Assembly: GCF_005771565.1 (NCBI RefSeq)
Contig: NZ_VAWA01000017.1
Span: forward strand, 1 to 45,445
DNA length: 45,445 nt
Direction: 5' to 3'
Source: Nesterenkonia sphaerica
GTDB taxonomy: Bacteria > Actinomycetota > Actinomycetes > Actinomycetales > Micrococcaceae
A model generated the notes under the pieces. The model saw only the letters and a list, made by a program, of their open reading frames with translations. It was not told the DNA's origin and made no database searches. A program made the position numbers and the translations under genes. Of this stretch, positions 1-8,452 are shown piece by piece; positions within the stretch are counted from its first letter, which is position 1, and each line of letters opens with the position of its first letter.

Positions 1-84
1 CCCCCGTACACAAACTACTTGACAAGCCCGGAAAGCTACTTGGTCTACTCAATCGACGAGGATTATTTCTCGGAACTCCGTTAG
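1..84 (+). CDS. C-terminal end of an unidentified protein (5' truncated by window)
   Basis: Frame 1 is open from the window edge for 27 codons and ends in TAG at 82-84. The residues (rich in Tyr, Ser, Glu and Leu, ending SELR) look like protein rather than random GC-rich translation, but they are too few to identify a family. The gene would run toward yeiH and converge with it, leaving about 88 bases between the stops. This is inference from an open frame only. Confidence 0.4.
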   Translation, partial: PPYTNYLTSPESYLVYSIDEDYFSELR

Positions 85-172
85 TCATCATTCGGAATGG
101 GGCAGTCGAGTGCCTTGCTCTACCCCAGGCGCCCGGCCACATCCTGTGGCTCTATAGATTGCGAACACTCCC

Positions 173-1279
173 TCACAAAAGGACGACGACGCCGCCGAAA
201 GCGGTCCCCGCAGCGAGCACACTTCCCGCCCCGCCCAGCAGCAACGCGGGTGCACCGGTGCGCAGCAGCTGCTTCAAATCCACTCCGGCACCGAGTCCGA
301 CCATCGCGAAGGTGATGAGCATGGTGGTCACCTGGGTGATGAAGGCCGCCGTCTCAGCAGGAACTTCAGTCACCGAATTCACCGCCACCGCAGCCAAGAA
401 GCCCACTACGAACCACGGCATGACCGGCGGGCGCTTCCCCGTAGCGCTGCCACCGCCGGCGTCGCCCAGGCGCAGCGCCACCACGGCGGGGGCCAGCAAC
501 AGCACGCGCGCGAGCTTCACCACAGTGGCCACGGTCAGCGCGGTCGCTCCCACGATGCCCCCGGCAGCGACCACCTGGCCCACCTCGTGGACGCTCGCGC
601 CGATCCACACGCCAGCACTGCGCTGCCCCATGCCCAGCACCGCAGCCAACGCAGGCAGGACGACCATCGCGATAGTCCCCCATACCGTCACCACCGCCAG
701 GGCGGTCGCTGTGGGACCTGCGATGTGCCGAGCCTGACGGTCTCGCCCATCGCCACGGTCCAGCACCGCGGACCCCGCCGCCACCGCGGAGGCACCACAG
801 ATCGCGGTGCCGGTGGCCACCAGCGCGGAGGTGGTCCTATCCGCGCCGAACAGAGGGCCAATCAGCCTCGTGCCGAAGAACGTCACACTCACCGTCACTA
901 CCACGATGACCAGCACTTCCCAGCCGAGGTCGAAGATGTCACCCAGGGCAAGCTGCAGGCCCAGCAGCACGATCCCCAACCGCAGCGGAAACTTTCCCGC
1001 CCACTTCAGTCCCACCTCGCCCCAGTCCGGCACCCATCCAAGAGTGCGGATCATGATGCCGATCGCAATGGCAATCAGCAGGCTGGAGACCGGCAACCAC
1101 TCCCCTAAGACACGGTGAGCCAGCACCGCGCCCACAAAAGCCAGCACCGCCCCGGGAAGGATCTCGTAGCCGCGGTCTGCCCACCGCTCAGGGTCAAAAT
1201 GTGGCACCGGATCAGTGTATGTGCACACACCGGTAGAATCTTCGGGTGCTTGCCCCCGGAACCGGCTCAGTGTCGTCAC
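173..1279 (-). CDS. YeiH/UPF0324-family putative sulfate exporter
   Basis: This is a polytopic inner-membrane protein of the YeiH (UPF0324, putative sulfate exporter) family. It has about ten hydrophobic segments from residue 40 to the C terminus, and the family-typical GTAICGASAVAA motif at residues 157-168. The usual family length is 330-350 residues. The longest frame (368 aa, GTG at 1279) overlaps the divergent tgt start, so the true start is more likely GTG at 1228 (351 aa) or GTG at 1207 (344 aa), just before the first membrane segment. Substrate is not established for most of the family; the sulfate/sulfite role comes from family naming. It shares a very short divergent promoter region with tgt. 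Confidence 0.85.
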   Translation of the reverse strand: MTTLSRFRGQAPEDSTGVCTYTDPVPHFDPERWADRGYEILPGAVLAFVGAVLAHRVLGEWLPVSSLLIAIAIGIMIRTLGWVPDWGEVGLKWAGKFPLRLGIVLLGLQLALGDIFDLGWEVLVIVVVTVSVTFFGTRLIGPLFGADRTTSALVATGTAICGASAVAAGSAVLDRGDGRDRQARHIAGPTATALAVVTVWGTIAMVVLPALAAVLGMGQRSAGVWIGASVHEVGQVVAAGGIVGATALTVATVVKLARVLLLAPAVVALRLGDAGGGSATGKRPPVMPWFVVGFLAAVAVNSVTEVPAETAAFITQVTTMLITFAMVGLGAGVDLKQLLRTGAPALLLGGAGSVLAAGTAFGGVVVLL

Positions 1280-2523
1280 CCCTGCCCCCTGCCCATACTC
1301 AGGGGGACTTCGCGTTCGAAGTCCACGACCGTGTAGAGGGCCAGCTGGGCCGCACCGGCGCCATCACCACCCCGCATGGGGTCATCGAGACACCGGCCTT
1401 CATCCCGGTGGCCACCAAAGCCACCGTCAAGGCTGTCCGGCCTGAAGAGATGTCGGAGCTGGGCGCCCAGGCGGTGCTGGCCAATGCCTATCACCTGAAC
1501 CTCCAGCCCGGCACCGACGTGCTCGACGCCGCGGGGGGGCTGGGCAATTTCATGAACTGGCCAGGACCCACCTTCACCGACTCCGGAGGGTTCCAGGTGA
1601 TGAGCCTGGGCGTGGGGTTCAAGAAGGTGATTCAGATGGACTCCAGCCGGGTCACCAATGATGAGGCGATTGCCGCCGAGCACGAGCGGCGGGCGTTTGT
1701 CGACGATGACGGCGTGACCTTCAAGTCCCACATTGACGGCACCGAGCACCGCTTCTCGCCCGAGATCTCGATGCGGCTGCAGCATGAGATCGGCGCCGAC
1801 ATCATCTTCGCCTTTGACGAGCTGACCACCCTGTTCAACACTCGCGACTACCAGGAAGAATCTCTGGAGCGCACCCGGCTGTGGGCCCAGCGGTGCCTGC
1901 GTGCGCACCGGAATCTCACCGCCGAGCGCTCCCACCGGCCGTATCAGGCACTTTTTGGGGTGCTCCAGGGCGCCCAGTACGAGGACTTGCGCCGCAAGGC
2001 TGCCCGGGACCTGGGGAGCATGACGGTCGACGGTCAGCAGTTCGACGGTTTCGGCATCGGTGGCGCCCTGGAGAAGGAGAACCTGGGCACCATTGTGCGG
2101 TGGGTCAGCGAGGAACTTCCGGAGAACAAACCCCGGCACCTGCTGGGCATCTCAGAGCCGGAGGACTTCTTCACCGCCGTGGAGAACGGTGCGGACACCT
2201 TCGACTGCGTCCAGCCCTCCCGGGTGGCCCGAAACGGCCGGGTCTACACCCCGGACGGGTATTTCAACATTCCCCAGGCGAAGTACAAGAAGGACTTCTC
2301 ACCGATCCAGGACGGCTGCGGATGCTACACGTGCCAGCACTACACCAAGGCCTATCTGCACCACCTGTTCAAGGCCAAGGAGATGCTCTACTCCACCCTG
2401 TGCACTATCCATAATGAATACTTCACAGTGAAGCTGGTCGCCGATATCCGCAGCTCCATCACCGAGGGCAGGTTCGCAGAATTCCGCGACGACGCCCTCG
2501 CCCGGTATCAGGGAAAGACGTAG
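1246..2523 (+). CDS. tgt: queuine/preQ1 tRNA-guanine transglycosylase
   Basis: The enzyme exchanges guanine-34 for a queuine precursor or queuine in tRNAs with GUN anticodons. The DSGGFQ motif is at residues 112-117, and the nucleophilic Asp of the FDCV motif is near residue 320, followed by QPSRVARNGR. The structural zinc site is C358-x-C360-x2-C363 with H389. Length (425 aa with a GTG start at 1246) is slightly long for the family because of a non-conserved 20-residue N-terminal extension. GTG at 1270 is an alternative, and neither start has a clear ribosome binding site. No queuosine synthesis genes lie nearby, so the organism may salvage the base. Its stop (2521-2523) directly abuts the stop of the convergent dehydrogenase gene. 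Confidence 0.97.
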   Translation: MLAPGTGSVSSPLPPAHTQGDFAFEVHDRVEGQLGRTGAITTPHGVIETPAFIPVATKATVKAVRPEEMSELGAQAVLANAYHLNLQPGTDVLDAAGGLGNFMNWPGPTFTDSGGFQVMSLGVGFKKVIQMDSSRVTNDEAIAAEHERRAFVDDDGVTFKSHIDGTEHRFSPEISMRLQHEIGADIIFAFDELTTLFNTRDYQEESLERTRLWAQRCLRAHRNLTAERSHRPYQALFGVLQGAQYEDLRRKAARDLGSMTVDGQQFDGFGIGGALEKENLGTIVRWVSEELPENKPRHLLGISEPEDFFTAVENGADTFDCVQPSRVARNGRVYTPDGYFNIPQAKYKKDFSPIQDGCGCYTCQHYTKAYLHHLFKAKEMLYSTLCTIHNEYFTVKLVADIRSSITEGRFAEFRDDALARYQGKT

Positions 2524-3492
2524 TCACTCCACCGGGGTCAGGGGCTGCTCTCCGCTGAGCACCGCGATCGTATTGCGGAAGGCCAGGGCAGCCATCTCAT
2601 TGCGGGTGGCATCACCGGCGGAGCCGATATGCGGCAGCATCACCACCTGCTCCATAGTGCGCAACCGGGAATTGGTCTGCGGCTCAAACTCGTGCACGTC
2701 CAGGCCCGCGCCGCTGAGGTGTCCGGAGTCCAGGGCATCGGCCAGTGCCTCTTCGTCCACCAAGGGTCCGCGGGCGGTGTTGATCAGGTAGCTGCCGGGT
2801 TTCATGGACGCCAGCTGCTCGGCACCGATCAGGTGCTTGGTCTCCGGAGTCAGCGGACAGTGCAGGCTGACAATGTCGGCAACCCTGAGCAACTCGTGCA
2901 TCGAGGAGGCAGGACGCACCCCGAAGCTGCGGGCGTCGTCGTCATGGGCCCGCCGGCCGGTGGCAACGATGTTCATGCCGAAGGCCTGGGCCCGTTTCGC
3001 CACCGCCATACCGATCCGGCCGAGTCCTACAATCCCCAGAGTCGCCCCCGCAGAGACGTCGAGCCCCACGTACCCTTCAGGACTCCAGATCCACTCGGTC
3101 CCGGTGCGGATGAACCGGTCACCCTCGGCGACCCGCCGGGTGGTGGCCAGCAGCAGTGCCAGGGTCAGATCCGCCACGGCGTCGTCGAGGACCCCGGGGG
3201 TGTTGGTCACGGTCACATTGCGCTCAGCGGCAGCGTCCAGATCAATGTTGTCGTAACCGACGGCCACATTGGCCACTACCTTCAGCTGATCCCCGGCGGC
3301 GTCGAGGACCTCAGCATCAATCCGGTCGGTGACCAAACTGATGATGGCCCCGGCACCGCGAACTGCCTCCAACAGTTCCGTGCGATCCGGCGGGAACTCA
3401 GAGGTGTGGTGCACACGCAGCTGCGCAGGCAGCTGCTGACGGAACTGTTCGACGACGTCGCCCAGCGGGCGGGTGAGATAGATGTGACCCAT
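2524..3492 (-). CDS. D-isomer 2-hydroxyacid dehydrogenase (glyoxylate/hydroxypyruvate reductase-like)
   Basis: This is a cytosolic NAD(P)-dependent oxidoreductase of the D-2-hydroxyacid dehydrogenase family (322 aa). The Rossmann motif GLGRIG sits mid-protein. The catalytic trio is seen as the Arg of NTARG, a downstream Glu (in DVHEFEP), and the His of LPHIGSA. The domain starts at GHIYLTRPLG, so I chose the ATG at 3492 over the upstream in-frame start at 3519. Closest families are GhrA/GhrB-type glyoxylate or hydroxypyruvate reductases, but the substrate cannot be settled from sequence. The gene converges with tgt (stop codons adjacent, no spacer) and diverges from nrtR across about 120 bases. 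Confidence 0.9.
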   Translation of the reverse strand: MGHIYLTRPLGDVVEQFRQQLPAQLRVHHTSEFPPDRTELLEAVRGAGAIISLVTDRIDAEVLDAAGDQLKVVANVAVGYDNIDLDAAAERNVTVTNTPGVLDDAVADLTLALLLATTRRVAEGDRFIRTGTEWIWSPEGYVGLDVSAGATLGIVGLGRIGMAVAKRAQAFGMNIVATGRRAHDDDARSFGVRPASSMHELLRVADIVSLHCPLTPETKHLIGAEQLASMKPGSYLINTARGPLVDEEALADALDSGHLSGAGLDVHEFEPQTNSRLRTMEQVVMLPHIGSAGDATRNEMAALAFRNTIAVLSGEQPLTPVE

Positions 3493-3536
3493 GCCCCTCA
3501 GGCTACAGGGAAGCCACACGCACCCACTTCAGGTTG

Positions 3537-3574
3537 ACTTGACCACAAGTAGCAGGAGATAGTGTCACGTACAC
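3537..3574 (+). promoter_or_regulatory. candidate nrtR operon promoter with two inverted repeats (possible NrtR operators)
   Basis: Upstream of nrtR a -35-like TTGACT (3534-3539) and a -10-like AGATAG/GATAGT (about 3557-3563) surround a perfect ACTTG-N4-CAAGT inverted repeat (3537-3550). A second repeat, GTGT-N5-ACAC (3562-3574), lies at the expected transcript start. NrtR proteins bind palindromes and commonly autorepress NAD operons, so these are reasonable operator candidates. I did not match either to a published actinobacterial NrtR consensus. Confidence 0.4.
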
Positions 3575-3611
3575 CACAAGCCAATGATTGCGATCCCTGG
3601 AAGACGGTGAG

Positions 3612-4313
3612 ATGTCCGCAGAAACCGAGCAGCACCTGGTGCTTGCTGTCTCCACGGTGATCTTTTCGCTGCGTCCGGACCCGGAGACCGGAGAGCTCAC
3701 CCTGTGGCTTCCGCTGGTGCGCCGGATCCGGGAGCCGTTCAAGAACCGGTGGGCGCTGCCCGGCGGGCCCCTGGACAACGCCCATGACCTGGCCGAGGCG
3801 GCCAACAACACCATGCAGCACACCACCCAAGTGCAGCCCCGTCATCTGGAGCAGCTCTACGCCTTCGGTGATGTGGATCGGTCACCGGAGGCGCCGGAAC
3901 GGGTGGTCTCCATCGTCTACTGGGCTCTGGTCGGGCAGGACGAGGATCTCCAGGTGGTCGACGCCGAGAACGTGGAATGGCATCCGGTGGAGGAGATCCC
4001 CGGACCGTTGGCATTCGACCATGACCTCATCGTCCGCTACGCGGTGGACCGACTACGGGCGAAGGTCACCTACTCCCCCATCGCCCACGCCTTCCTGCCA
4101 GAGGAGTTCTCCTTAGCGGACCTCCGCAGGGTCTACGAGGCGATTCTGAACCGGGCGCTGGACCCATCGAACTTCCGGCGCCAGATCCTGTCCCAGGGCA
4201 CGGTGCAGGACACCGGCCGCCGGATGACCGGCACCGCCCACCGCCCACCGAAGCTCTACCGCTCAGCACCGCAGAGCAGCCGCTACGCACTCACCATTGA
4301 GGAGAACCCATGA
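3612..4313 (+). CDS. nrtR: NrtR-type Nudix/winged-helix regulator of NAD biosynthesis
   Basis: This is a 233-aa protein with an N-terminal Nudix-like domain (about residues 10-140) and a C-terminal winged-helix domain beginning near EFSLADLRRVYEAIL. That architecture defines NrtR, a regulator that senses ADP-ribose or related NAD metabolites and represses NAD genes. The Nudix box is degenerate: after GGPLD the expected RE and EE catalytic acids are replaced (EAANNTMQ), as in NrtR members that bind rather than hydrolyse the nucleotide. I chose ATG 3612 because the upstream eight residues are not domain-like. Its stop overlaps the nadA start (ATGA), so it is the first gene of the nrtR-nadA-nadC-nifS operon and likely autoregulated. 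Confidence 0.9.
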   Translation: MSAETEQHLVLAVSTVIFSLRPDPETGELTLWLPLVRRIREPFKNRWALPGGPLDNAHDLAEAANNTMQHTTQVQPRHLEQLYAFGDVDRSPEAPERVVSIVYWALVGQDEDLQVVDAENVEWHPVEEIPGPLAFDHDLIVRYAVDRLRAKVTYSPIAHAFLPEEFSLADLRRVYEAILNRALDPSNFRRQILSQGTVQDTGRRMTGTAHRPPKLYRSAPQSSRYALTIEENP

Positions 4314-5584
4314 CCGTGTCTGTGCCGCAACGGATCGGCCTCTCACCCGCGAAATCCTGCAATCCGAAACTGGCGGACGGACCCTGGGAGTTCGACGCAC
4401 TCCCCGGCTACGGACCCGGCTCCTCCGAAACCGACCCCATCCCGGATGCCACCACCCGCCCCGGTCAGCTCCCGCGGGCCTACCAGGAGATGCCGGCCGA
4501 GCAGCTGCACGCACGGATCCGCTCAGCTAAGGCGACGCTGGCTGAGCGGCTGGTGATTCTGGGCCACTTCTACCAGCGCGACGAGGTGGTTCAGCACGCC
4601 GACTTCCTAGGTGATTCCTACCAGCTGGCCAAGGCGGCGCTGGCCAAGCCGGAGGCTGAGCACATTGTCTTCTGCGGCGTGCACTTCATGGCCGAGACCG
4701 CCGACATCCTCTCCGCAGCGGAGCAGCAGGTGATCCTCCCGAACCTCGCCGCCGGCTGCTCAATGGCTGACATGGCTGATGAGGACTCGGTGCAGACTGC
4801 CTGGGAGGAGATCTGCGAGGTCTACGGTGTGGACCCGGAGAACGTCACCCCAGGGCCGGATGGGAAACTGCCGATCCTGCCGGTGACCTACATGAACTCC
4901 TCCGCAGCGCTGAAGGCCTTCTGCGGCCGTCATGGGGGGATCGTGTGCACCTCCTCCAATGCCACTGCGGTGCTGGAGTGGGCCTTTGCGCGCGCCCACC
5001 GGGTGCTGTTCTTCCCTGACCAGCACCTCGGGCGCAACACCGCCAAGGCCATGGGGATACCGGTGGAGCAGATGCCGATGTGGAATCCGCGCCGCGCCCT
5101 GGGCGGGAACAGCCCCGAGGACCTCCAGCAGGCCAAGGTTCTGCTCTGGCACGGATTCTGCTCCGTGCACAAACGGTTCACCGTCAGCCAGATCGACAAA
5201 GCACGCGCTGACTACCCTGGCTGCCGGGTCATTGTGCATCCGGAGTCCCCCATGCCGGTGGTGGACGCCGCCGACGCCGCCGGCTCCACAGATGCTATCC
5301 GCAAGTACGTGGCTGCCAGCGCACCAGGCGAAGTGATTGCCATCGGCACGGAGATCAATCTGGTGAACCGGCTGGCCGCCGAATACCCGGACCGCACCAT
5401 TTTCTGCCTGGATCCGGTGATCTGCCCCTGCTCCACCATGTACCGGATCCATCCGGGCTACCTGGCCTGGGTGCTCGATGAGCTGGTCGAAGGCCGGTCA
5501 CCAAACCGGATCAGCGTCAGCCCGGACGTGGCAGCCCCGGCCCGGCTGGCCCTGGACCGGATGCTGGCGGCCGCCCCCAAATGA
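4310..5584 (+). CDS. nadA: quinolinate synthase A
   Basis: NadA condenses iminoaspartate with dihydroxyacetone phosphate to quinolinate in de novo NAD synthesis and carries an oxygen-sensitive [4Fe-4S] cluster. The protein is 424 aa, the long NadA form. Likely cluster ligands are Cys150 (AAGCSMADM), Cys213 (IVCTSSNA) and Cys372 (PVICPCSTM). The substrate-site motifs GHFYQRDEV, CGVHFMAET and HPESPMPVVD are present. The first 50 residues are a non-conserved extension. The start overlaps the nrtR stop and its own stop overlaps the nadC start (both ATGA), implying translational coupling. Confidence 0.97.
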   Translation: MTVSVPQRIGLSPAKSCNPKLADGPWEFDALPGYGPGSSETDPIPDATTRPGQLPRAYQEMPAEQLHARIRSAKATLAERLVILGHFYQRDEVVQHADFLGDSYQLAKAALAKPEAEHIVFCGVHFMAETADILSAAEQQVILPNLAAGCSMADMADEDSVQTAWEEICEVYGVDPENVTPGPDGKLPILPVTYMNSSAALKAFCGRHGGIVCTSSNATAVLEWAFARAHRVLFFPDQHLGRNTAKAMGIPVEQMPMWNPRRALGGNSPEDLQQAKVLLWHGFCSVHKRFTVSQIDKARADYPGCRVIVHPESPMPVVDAADAAGSTDAIRKYVAASAPGEVIAIGTEINLVNRLAAEYPDRTIFCLDPVICPCSTMYRIHPGYLAWVLDELVEGRSPNRISVSPDVAAPARLALDRMLAAAPK

Positions 5585-6456
5585 GACCAGCACCGCCGAA
5601 CCCCGTGCCCGCAGCTGTGGTGGACCGGATCGTTGACCTGGCCCTGGCAGAGGACGTCCCGTGCGGGGACCTGACCACGGAAGCGTTTGTGCCAGTGCAC
5701 GCGCAGGCACAGGCACAGCTGCGGGCGCGCGAGCCGGGTGTGCTCTCCGGCGGAGAGGTCTTCGCCCGGGCCATGCAGACCCTCGACGGCGACGTCGCGG
5801 TCAAGCTCCTCCGTGCGGAGGGCTCCAGGTTCGGGGCGGGGGATCTGCTGGCCGAGGTCACCGGACCGGCCCGCGCCATCCTCACCGGCGAGCGCGTGGG
5901 ACTGAACCTGGTGCAGCGGATGAGCGGGATCGCCACACTCACCGCGGCATTCGTGGAGGCGGTCCGCGGTACGGGGGTGCGGATCACCGACACCCGGAAG
6001 ACGACCCCGGGGCTGCGAGCGCTGGAGCGCTACGCGGTGCGCTGTGGTGGTGGGCACAATCACCGCTTCAGCCTCTCGGATGCGGTGATGGTCAAAGACA
6101 ACCACTTAGCCGCGGTCGCTGCGGCAGGAACTGGCTTGGCCGCGGCGGTCCGGGAGGCAAAGTCCCGGCTGCAGCATACCGCACTTATTGAGGTGGAGGT
6201 GGACCGGATGGATCAGGTGCTCCCAGCACTGGAAGGTGGTGCCCACACTATCCTGCTGGACAACTTTGGTCTGGATCAGATGAGGCAGGCGGTAGAACTG
6301 ATCGCAGGCCGCGCCGTGGTGGAGGCCTCCGGCGGGGTCTCCCTGGAGACTGTCGGAGCGATGGCAGTCACCGGTGTGGATGTGATCAGTGTGGGTGCCC
6401 TGACCCACAGCGCGCGGGCGTTGGACCTGGGACTGGACTTTGAGGTCAGCCCGTGA
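5581..6456 (+). CDS. nadC: nicotinate-nucleotide pyrophosphorylase (quinolinate phosphoribosyltransferase)
   Basis: NadC converts quinolinate and PRPP to nicotinate mononucleotide with loss of CO2. The 291-aa protein has all family landmarks in order: EDVPCGDLTT near the N terminus, ERVGLNLVQRMSGIAT, the active-site stretch TRKTTPGLR followed by KYAVRCGGG-like residues and MVKDNH, EVEVDR, LLDNF, EASGG and the terminal ISVGALTHS. It overlaps nadA upstream (ATGA) and the nifS-like gene downstream (GTGA). The nadA-nadC juxtaposition without nadB between them is unusual, because nadA-nadB-nadC is the common actinobacterial arrangement. Confidence 0.97.
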   Translation: MRPAPPNPVPAAVVDRIVDLALAEDVPCGDLTTEAFVPVHAQAQAQLRAREPGVLSGGEVFARAMQTLDGDVAVKLLRAEGSRFGAGDLLAEVTGPARAILTGERVGLNLVQRMSGIATLTAAFVEAVRGTGVRITDTRKTTPGLRALERYAVRCGGGHNHRFSLSDAVMVKDNHLAAVAAAGTGLAAAVREAKSRLQHTALIEVEVDRMDQVLPALEGGAHTILLDNFGLDQMRQAVELIAGRAVVEASGGVSLETVGAMAVTGVDVISVGALTHSARALDLGLDFEVSP

Positions 6457-7562
6457 TTTACCTGGATGAGGCGGCCGCCGCGCCGCCGCGCCGTGAGGTG
6501 CTGGAGGCCATGTGGCCATATATGACCGCACATTTCGCCAACCCCGCCAGCCTGCACGATCCCGGACTGGAAGCCGAACGGGGGTTGACTGATGCCCGCC
6601 GCAGGGTGGCGGAGCATCTGGGCGCCCAGCCGGCTGAGGTCGTCTTCACCTCCGGCGGGACGGAGTCAGACAACGCGGCGGTCAAAGGGATCGCGCTGGC
6701 GGCACCGCGGGGCCGCCATGTGCTGATCTCCGCGGTGGAACACCCGGCAGTGGTGGAATCAGCGGCATGGCTGACCCGGATGGGATTCACCGTGGAGCGC
6801 ATCCCGGTGGACTCCGAGGGCCTCGTCTCTCCGGAGTCGCTGCAACGATTACTGCGGCCAGACACCACCCTGGTCAGCGTCCAGCTGGCCAATGGCGAGG
6901 TGGGCACCGTCCAGGACCTGACCGCGCTGACGGCCATCACGGCAGACTTCGGCGTCCCGTTGCACACCGACGCGGTCCAAGCCGCAGGCTCCATGCCGCT
7001 CCCGGTGGCCGAACTCGGGGTACAGGCACTGAGTCTGGCCGGCCACAAGATCGGCACGCCCAAGGGGGTGGGAGTGCTCTACGTGCATCGCCGGACTCCT
7101 ATCGAGCCACTGATCCACGGCGGCGGTCACCAGCGGGGCCGGCGGGCCGGCACCGAGAACGCCGCAGGCGCGGTCGGGATGGCGGTGGCACTGGAGCGGG
7201 CCGCAGCAGCAGATCTGGAGAGCTGGCGACGTCGTCGTGATGATTTCATTGCTGCGGTGGAGTCCCACGTGCCAGCGGCGCGGCTGACCGGCCACCGCAC
7301 TCAGCGGCTGCCCGGGCATGCCTCCTTCACATTCCCCGGGCGCAGCGGGGAGTCTCTGCTGCTGGATCTTCAGCAGCGCGGAGTGGTCTGCTCCTCGACG
7401 TCCGCCTGCGCCTCTGGGGAGACCGAGCCCAGTCCTGTGCTGAGCGCCCTGGGCCTGTCCCCGGAGGAGGCTGACAGCGCGGTGCGGTTCACGTTCGGTG
7501 CTGATCTTCCTGAGCAGCACCTACACCACGCTGTGGAGGCGATCCGTCAGGCTCAGCGGTGA
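6453..7562 (+). CDS. NifS/IscS-like cysteine desulfurase of the NAD operon
   Basis: This is a PLP-dependent cysteine desulfurase (class V aminotransferase fold, 369 aa). Visible residues are the PLP Schiff-base Lys199 in SLAGHKIG, the PLP-stacking His97 in VEHPAV, and catalytic Cys319 in SSTSACASGE, on a loop of the group I (NifS/IscS) type. It starts with GTG overlapping the nadC stop. A desulfurase in a nadA operon is a known arrangement and is usually interpreted as supplying sulfur for the NadA [4Fe-4S] cluster; that specific role here is inference. The last 10 bases overlap the convergent CBS gene. Confidence 0.93.
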   Translation: MIYLDEAAAAPPRREVLEAMWPYMTAHFANPASLHDPGLEAERGLTDARRRVAEHLGAQPAEVVFTSGGTESDNAAVKGIALAAPRGRHVLISAVEHPAVVESAAWLTRMGFTVERIPVDSEGLVSPESLQRLLRPDTTLVSVQLANGEVGTVQDLTALTAITADFGVPLHTDAVQAAGSMPLPVAELGVQALSLAGHKIGTPKGVGVLYVHRRTPIEPLIHGGGHQRGRRAGTENAAGAVGMAVALERAAAADLESWRRRRDDFIAAVESHVPAARLTGHRTQRLPGHASFTFPGRSGESLLLDLQQRGVVCSSTSACASGETEPSPVLSALGLSPEEADSAVRFTFGADLPEQHLHHAVEAIRQAQR

Positions 7563-7966
7563 GCGTCAGGCTCCGCGGGCACCCTGGAGGACTCCTCCAA
7601 GCTGTTGGCGAAGACGCTGGTGGGATAAAGGATACCGATGGCCTCATCATCCTGGAGCACCACGAAGGGACGGGCGCCTCCGGCCCGGTACAGCTCCACC
7701 ACGTCATCCACCGTGTGATCGGGTCGGACTGATTCGAACTCTTCGAGGATCATGCATGCGCAGCGCTTCTTCGTCCACGTCTCGGGGAACTGCGCCACCA
7801 CCTGGGCGATATCGGCTTCGGTAATCAGACCCCGCGGCTGATTGGACAGACCCAGCACCAACACGGCCTGGTCCTCGCCGCTGACCAACTGCGCGGCCTC
7901 AGCCAACGAGTGGGTGACCGAGACCACGCTGGTCACCGGTGACATCAGATCACTGACATACCTCAT
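7553..7966 (-). CDS. CBS-pair domain protein
   Basis: This is a 137-aa cytosolic protein made almost entirely of two CBS motifs: roughly residues 5-60 (DLMSPVTSVVSVTHSLAEAAQL...GLITEADI) and 75-130 (SVRPDHTVDDVVELYRAGGARPFVVLQDDEAIGILYPTSVF). CBS pairs bind adenosine nucleotides such as AMP or ATP and act as energy sensors. The start overlaps the stop of the upstream STAS gene (ATGA), so the two are translationally coupled. The 3' end overlaps the nifS-like gene by 10 bases on the opposite strand. A stand-alone CBS protein next to STAS and GAF-ANTAR proteins suggests a stress-signalling role, but no direct evidence is visible. Confidence 0.85.
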   Translation of the reverse strand: MRYVSDLMSPVTSVVSVTHSLAEAAQLVSGEDQAVLVLGLSNQPRGLITEADIAQVVAQFPETWTKKRCACMILEEFESVRPDHTVDDVVELYRAGGARPFVVLQDDEAIGILYPTSVFANSLEESSRVPAEPDAHR

Positions 7967-8265
7967 GGCAGCACCGTCTCTTCCTCCAACGGCAGCGCAG
8001 GAAACTCCACCGCCGGTTCCGGCAGTCCCATCGGCTGCCGCACCTGAGTGAGATACAGCTGCAATGCGGCCAAGCCAGCAGGTTCGATCTCCTCAGTGGC
8101 CTGAAGATCGAGGACCAACTCGGGTGATGCGGCAGGCTGAATGCCCCGATCAAGAGCGGCGGTGAGGGCCTTCGAACTCTCCAGTGTGAGTCCACCAGAC
8201 AGTGACAGGCGCAGAGGACCATTGATGTCTGAGAGGCTGATCTCCAGCCGTGATGAGTGCTCCAT
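7963..8265 (-). CDS. STAS-domain protein (anti-sigma-factor-antagonist-like)
   Basis: This is a 100-aa protein with a STAS-like pattern: a beta strand pair (LEISLSDINGPLRLSLSGGLT), a helix (SSKALTAALDRGI), the ELVLDLQATEEIEPAGLAALQLYL core and a final strand. In SpoIIAA-like proteins the core contains D-S-[ST]-G with the phosphorylated Ser/Thr. Here the equivalent is EEIEPAGLAAL, lacking an obvious phosphoacceptor, so it may be a non-phosphorylated variant. ATG 8265, preceded by AGGG, fits the domain start better than the longer frame from 8346. It is co-transcribed with the CBS gene and divergent from the GAF-ANTAR regulator. Confidence 0.7.
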   Translation of the reverse strand: MEHSSRLEISLSDINGPLRLSLSGGLTLESSKALTAALDRGIQPAASPELVLDLQATEEIEPAGLAALQLYLTQVRQPMGLPEPAVEFPALPLEEETVLP

Positions 8266-8452
8266 GAATACATCAACCCTTGAAAAATCCGAGACAAGAG
8301 CCCTCTGCTTGAGCATTATCCACGTTATCAGACCACCGCCGAGCAATGAAGACGCCCTCGAGGCAGACGAAGCCTACCTACCGGGGCCATAGCGTAAAGT
8401 CCAGAGCATAGAATTTTCTCCACAACGCACGGAGGAGAGAACGGAGGCTGAG

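Noticed and set aside
1276-2139. Minus-strand 287-codon open frame antisense to tgt
   Set aside because: GC-rich third positions make antisense frames open; translation is not family-like and tgt motifs are unambiguous on the plus strand.
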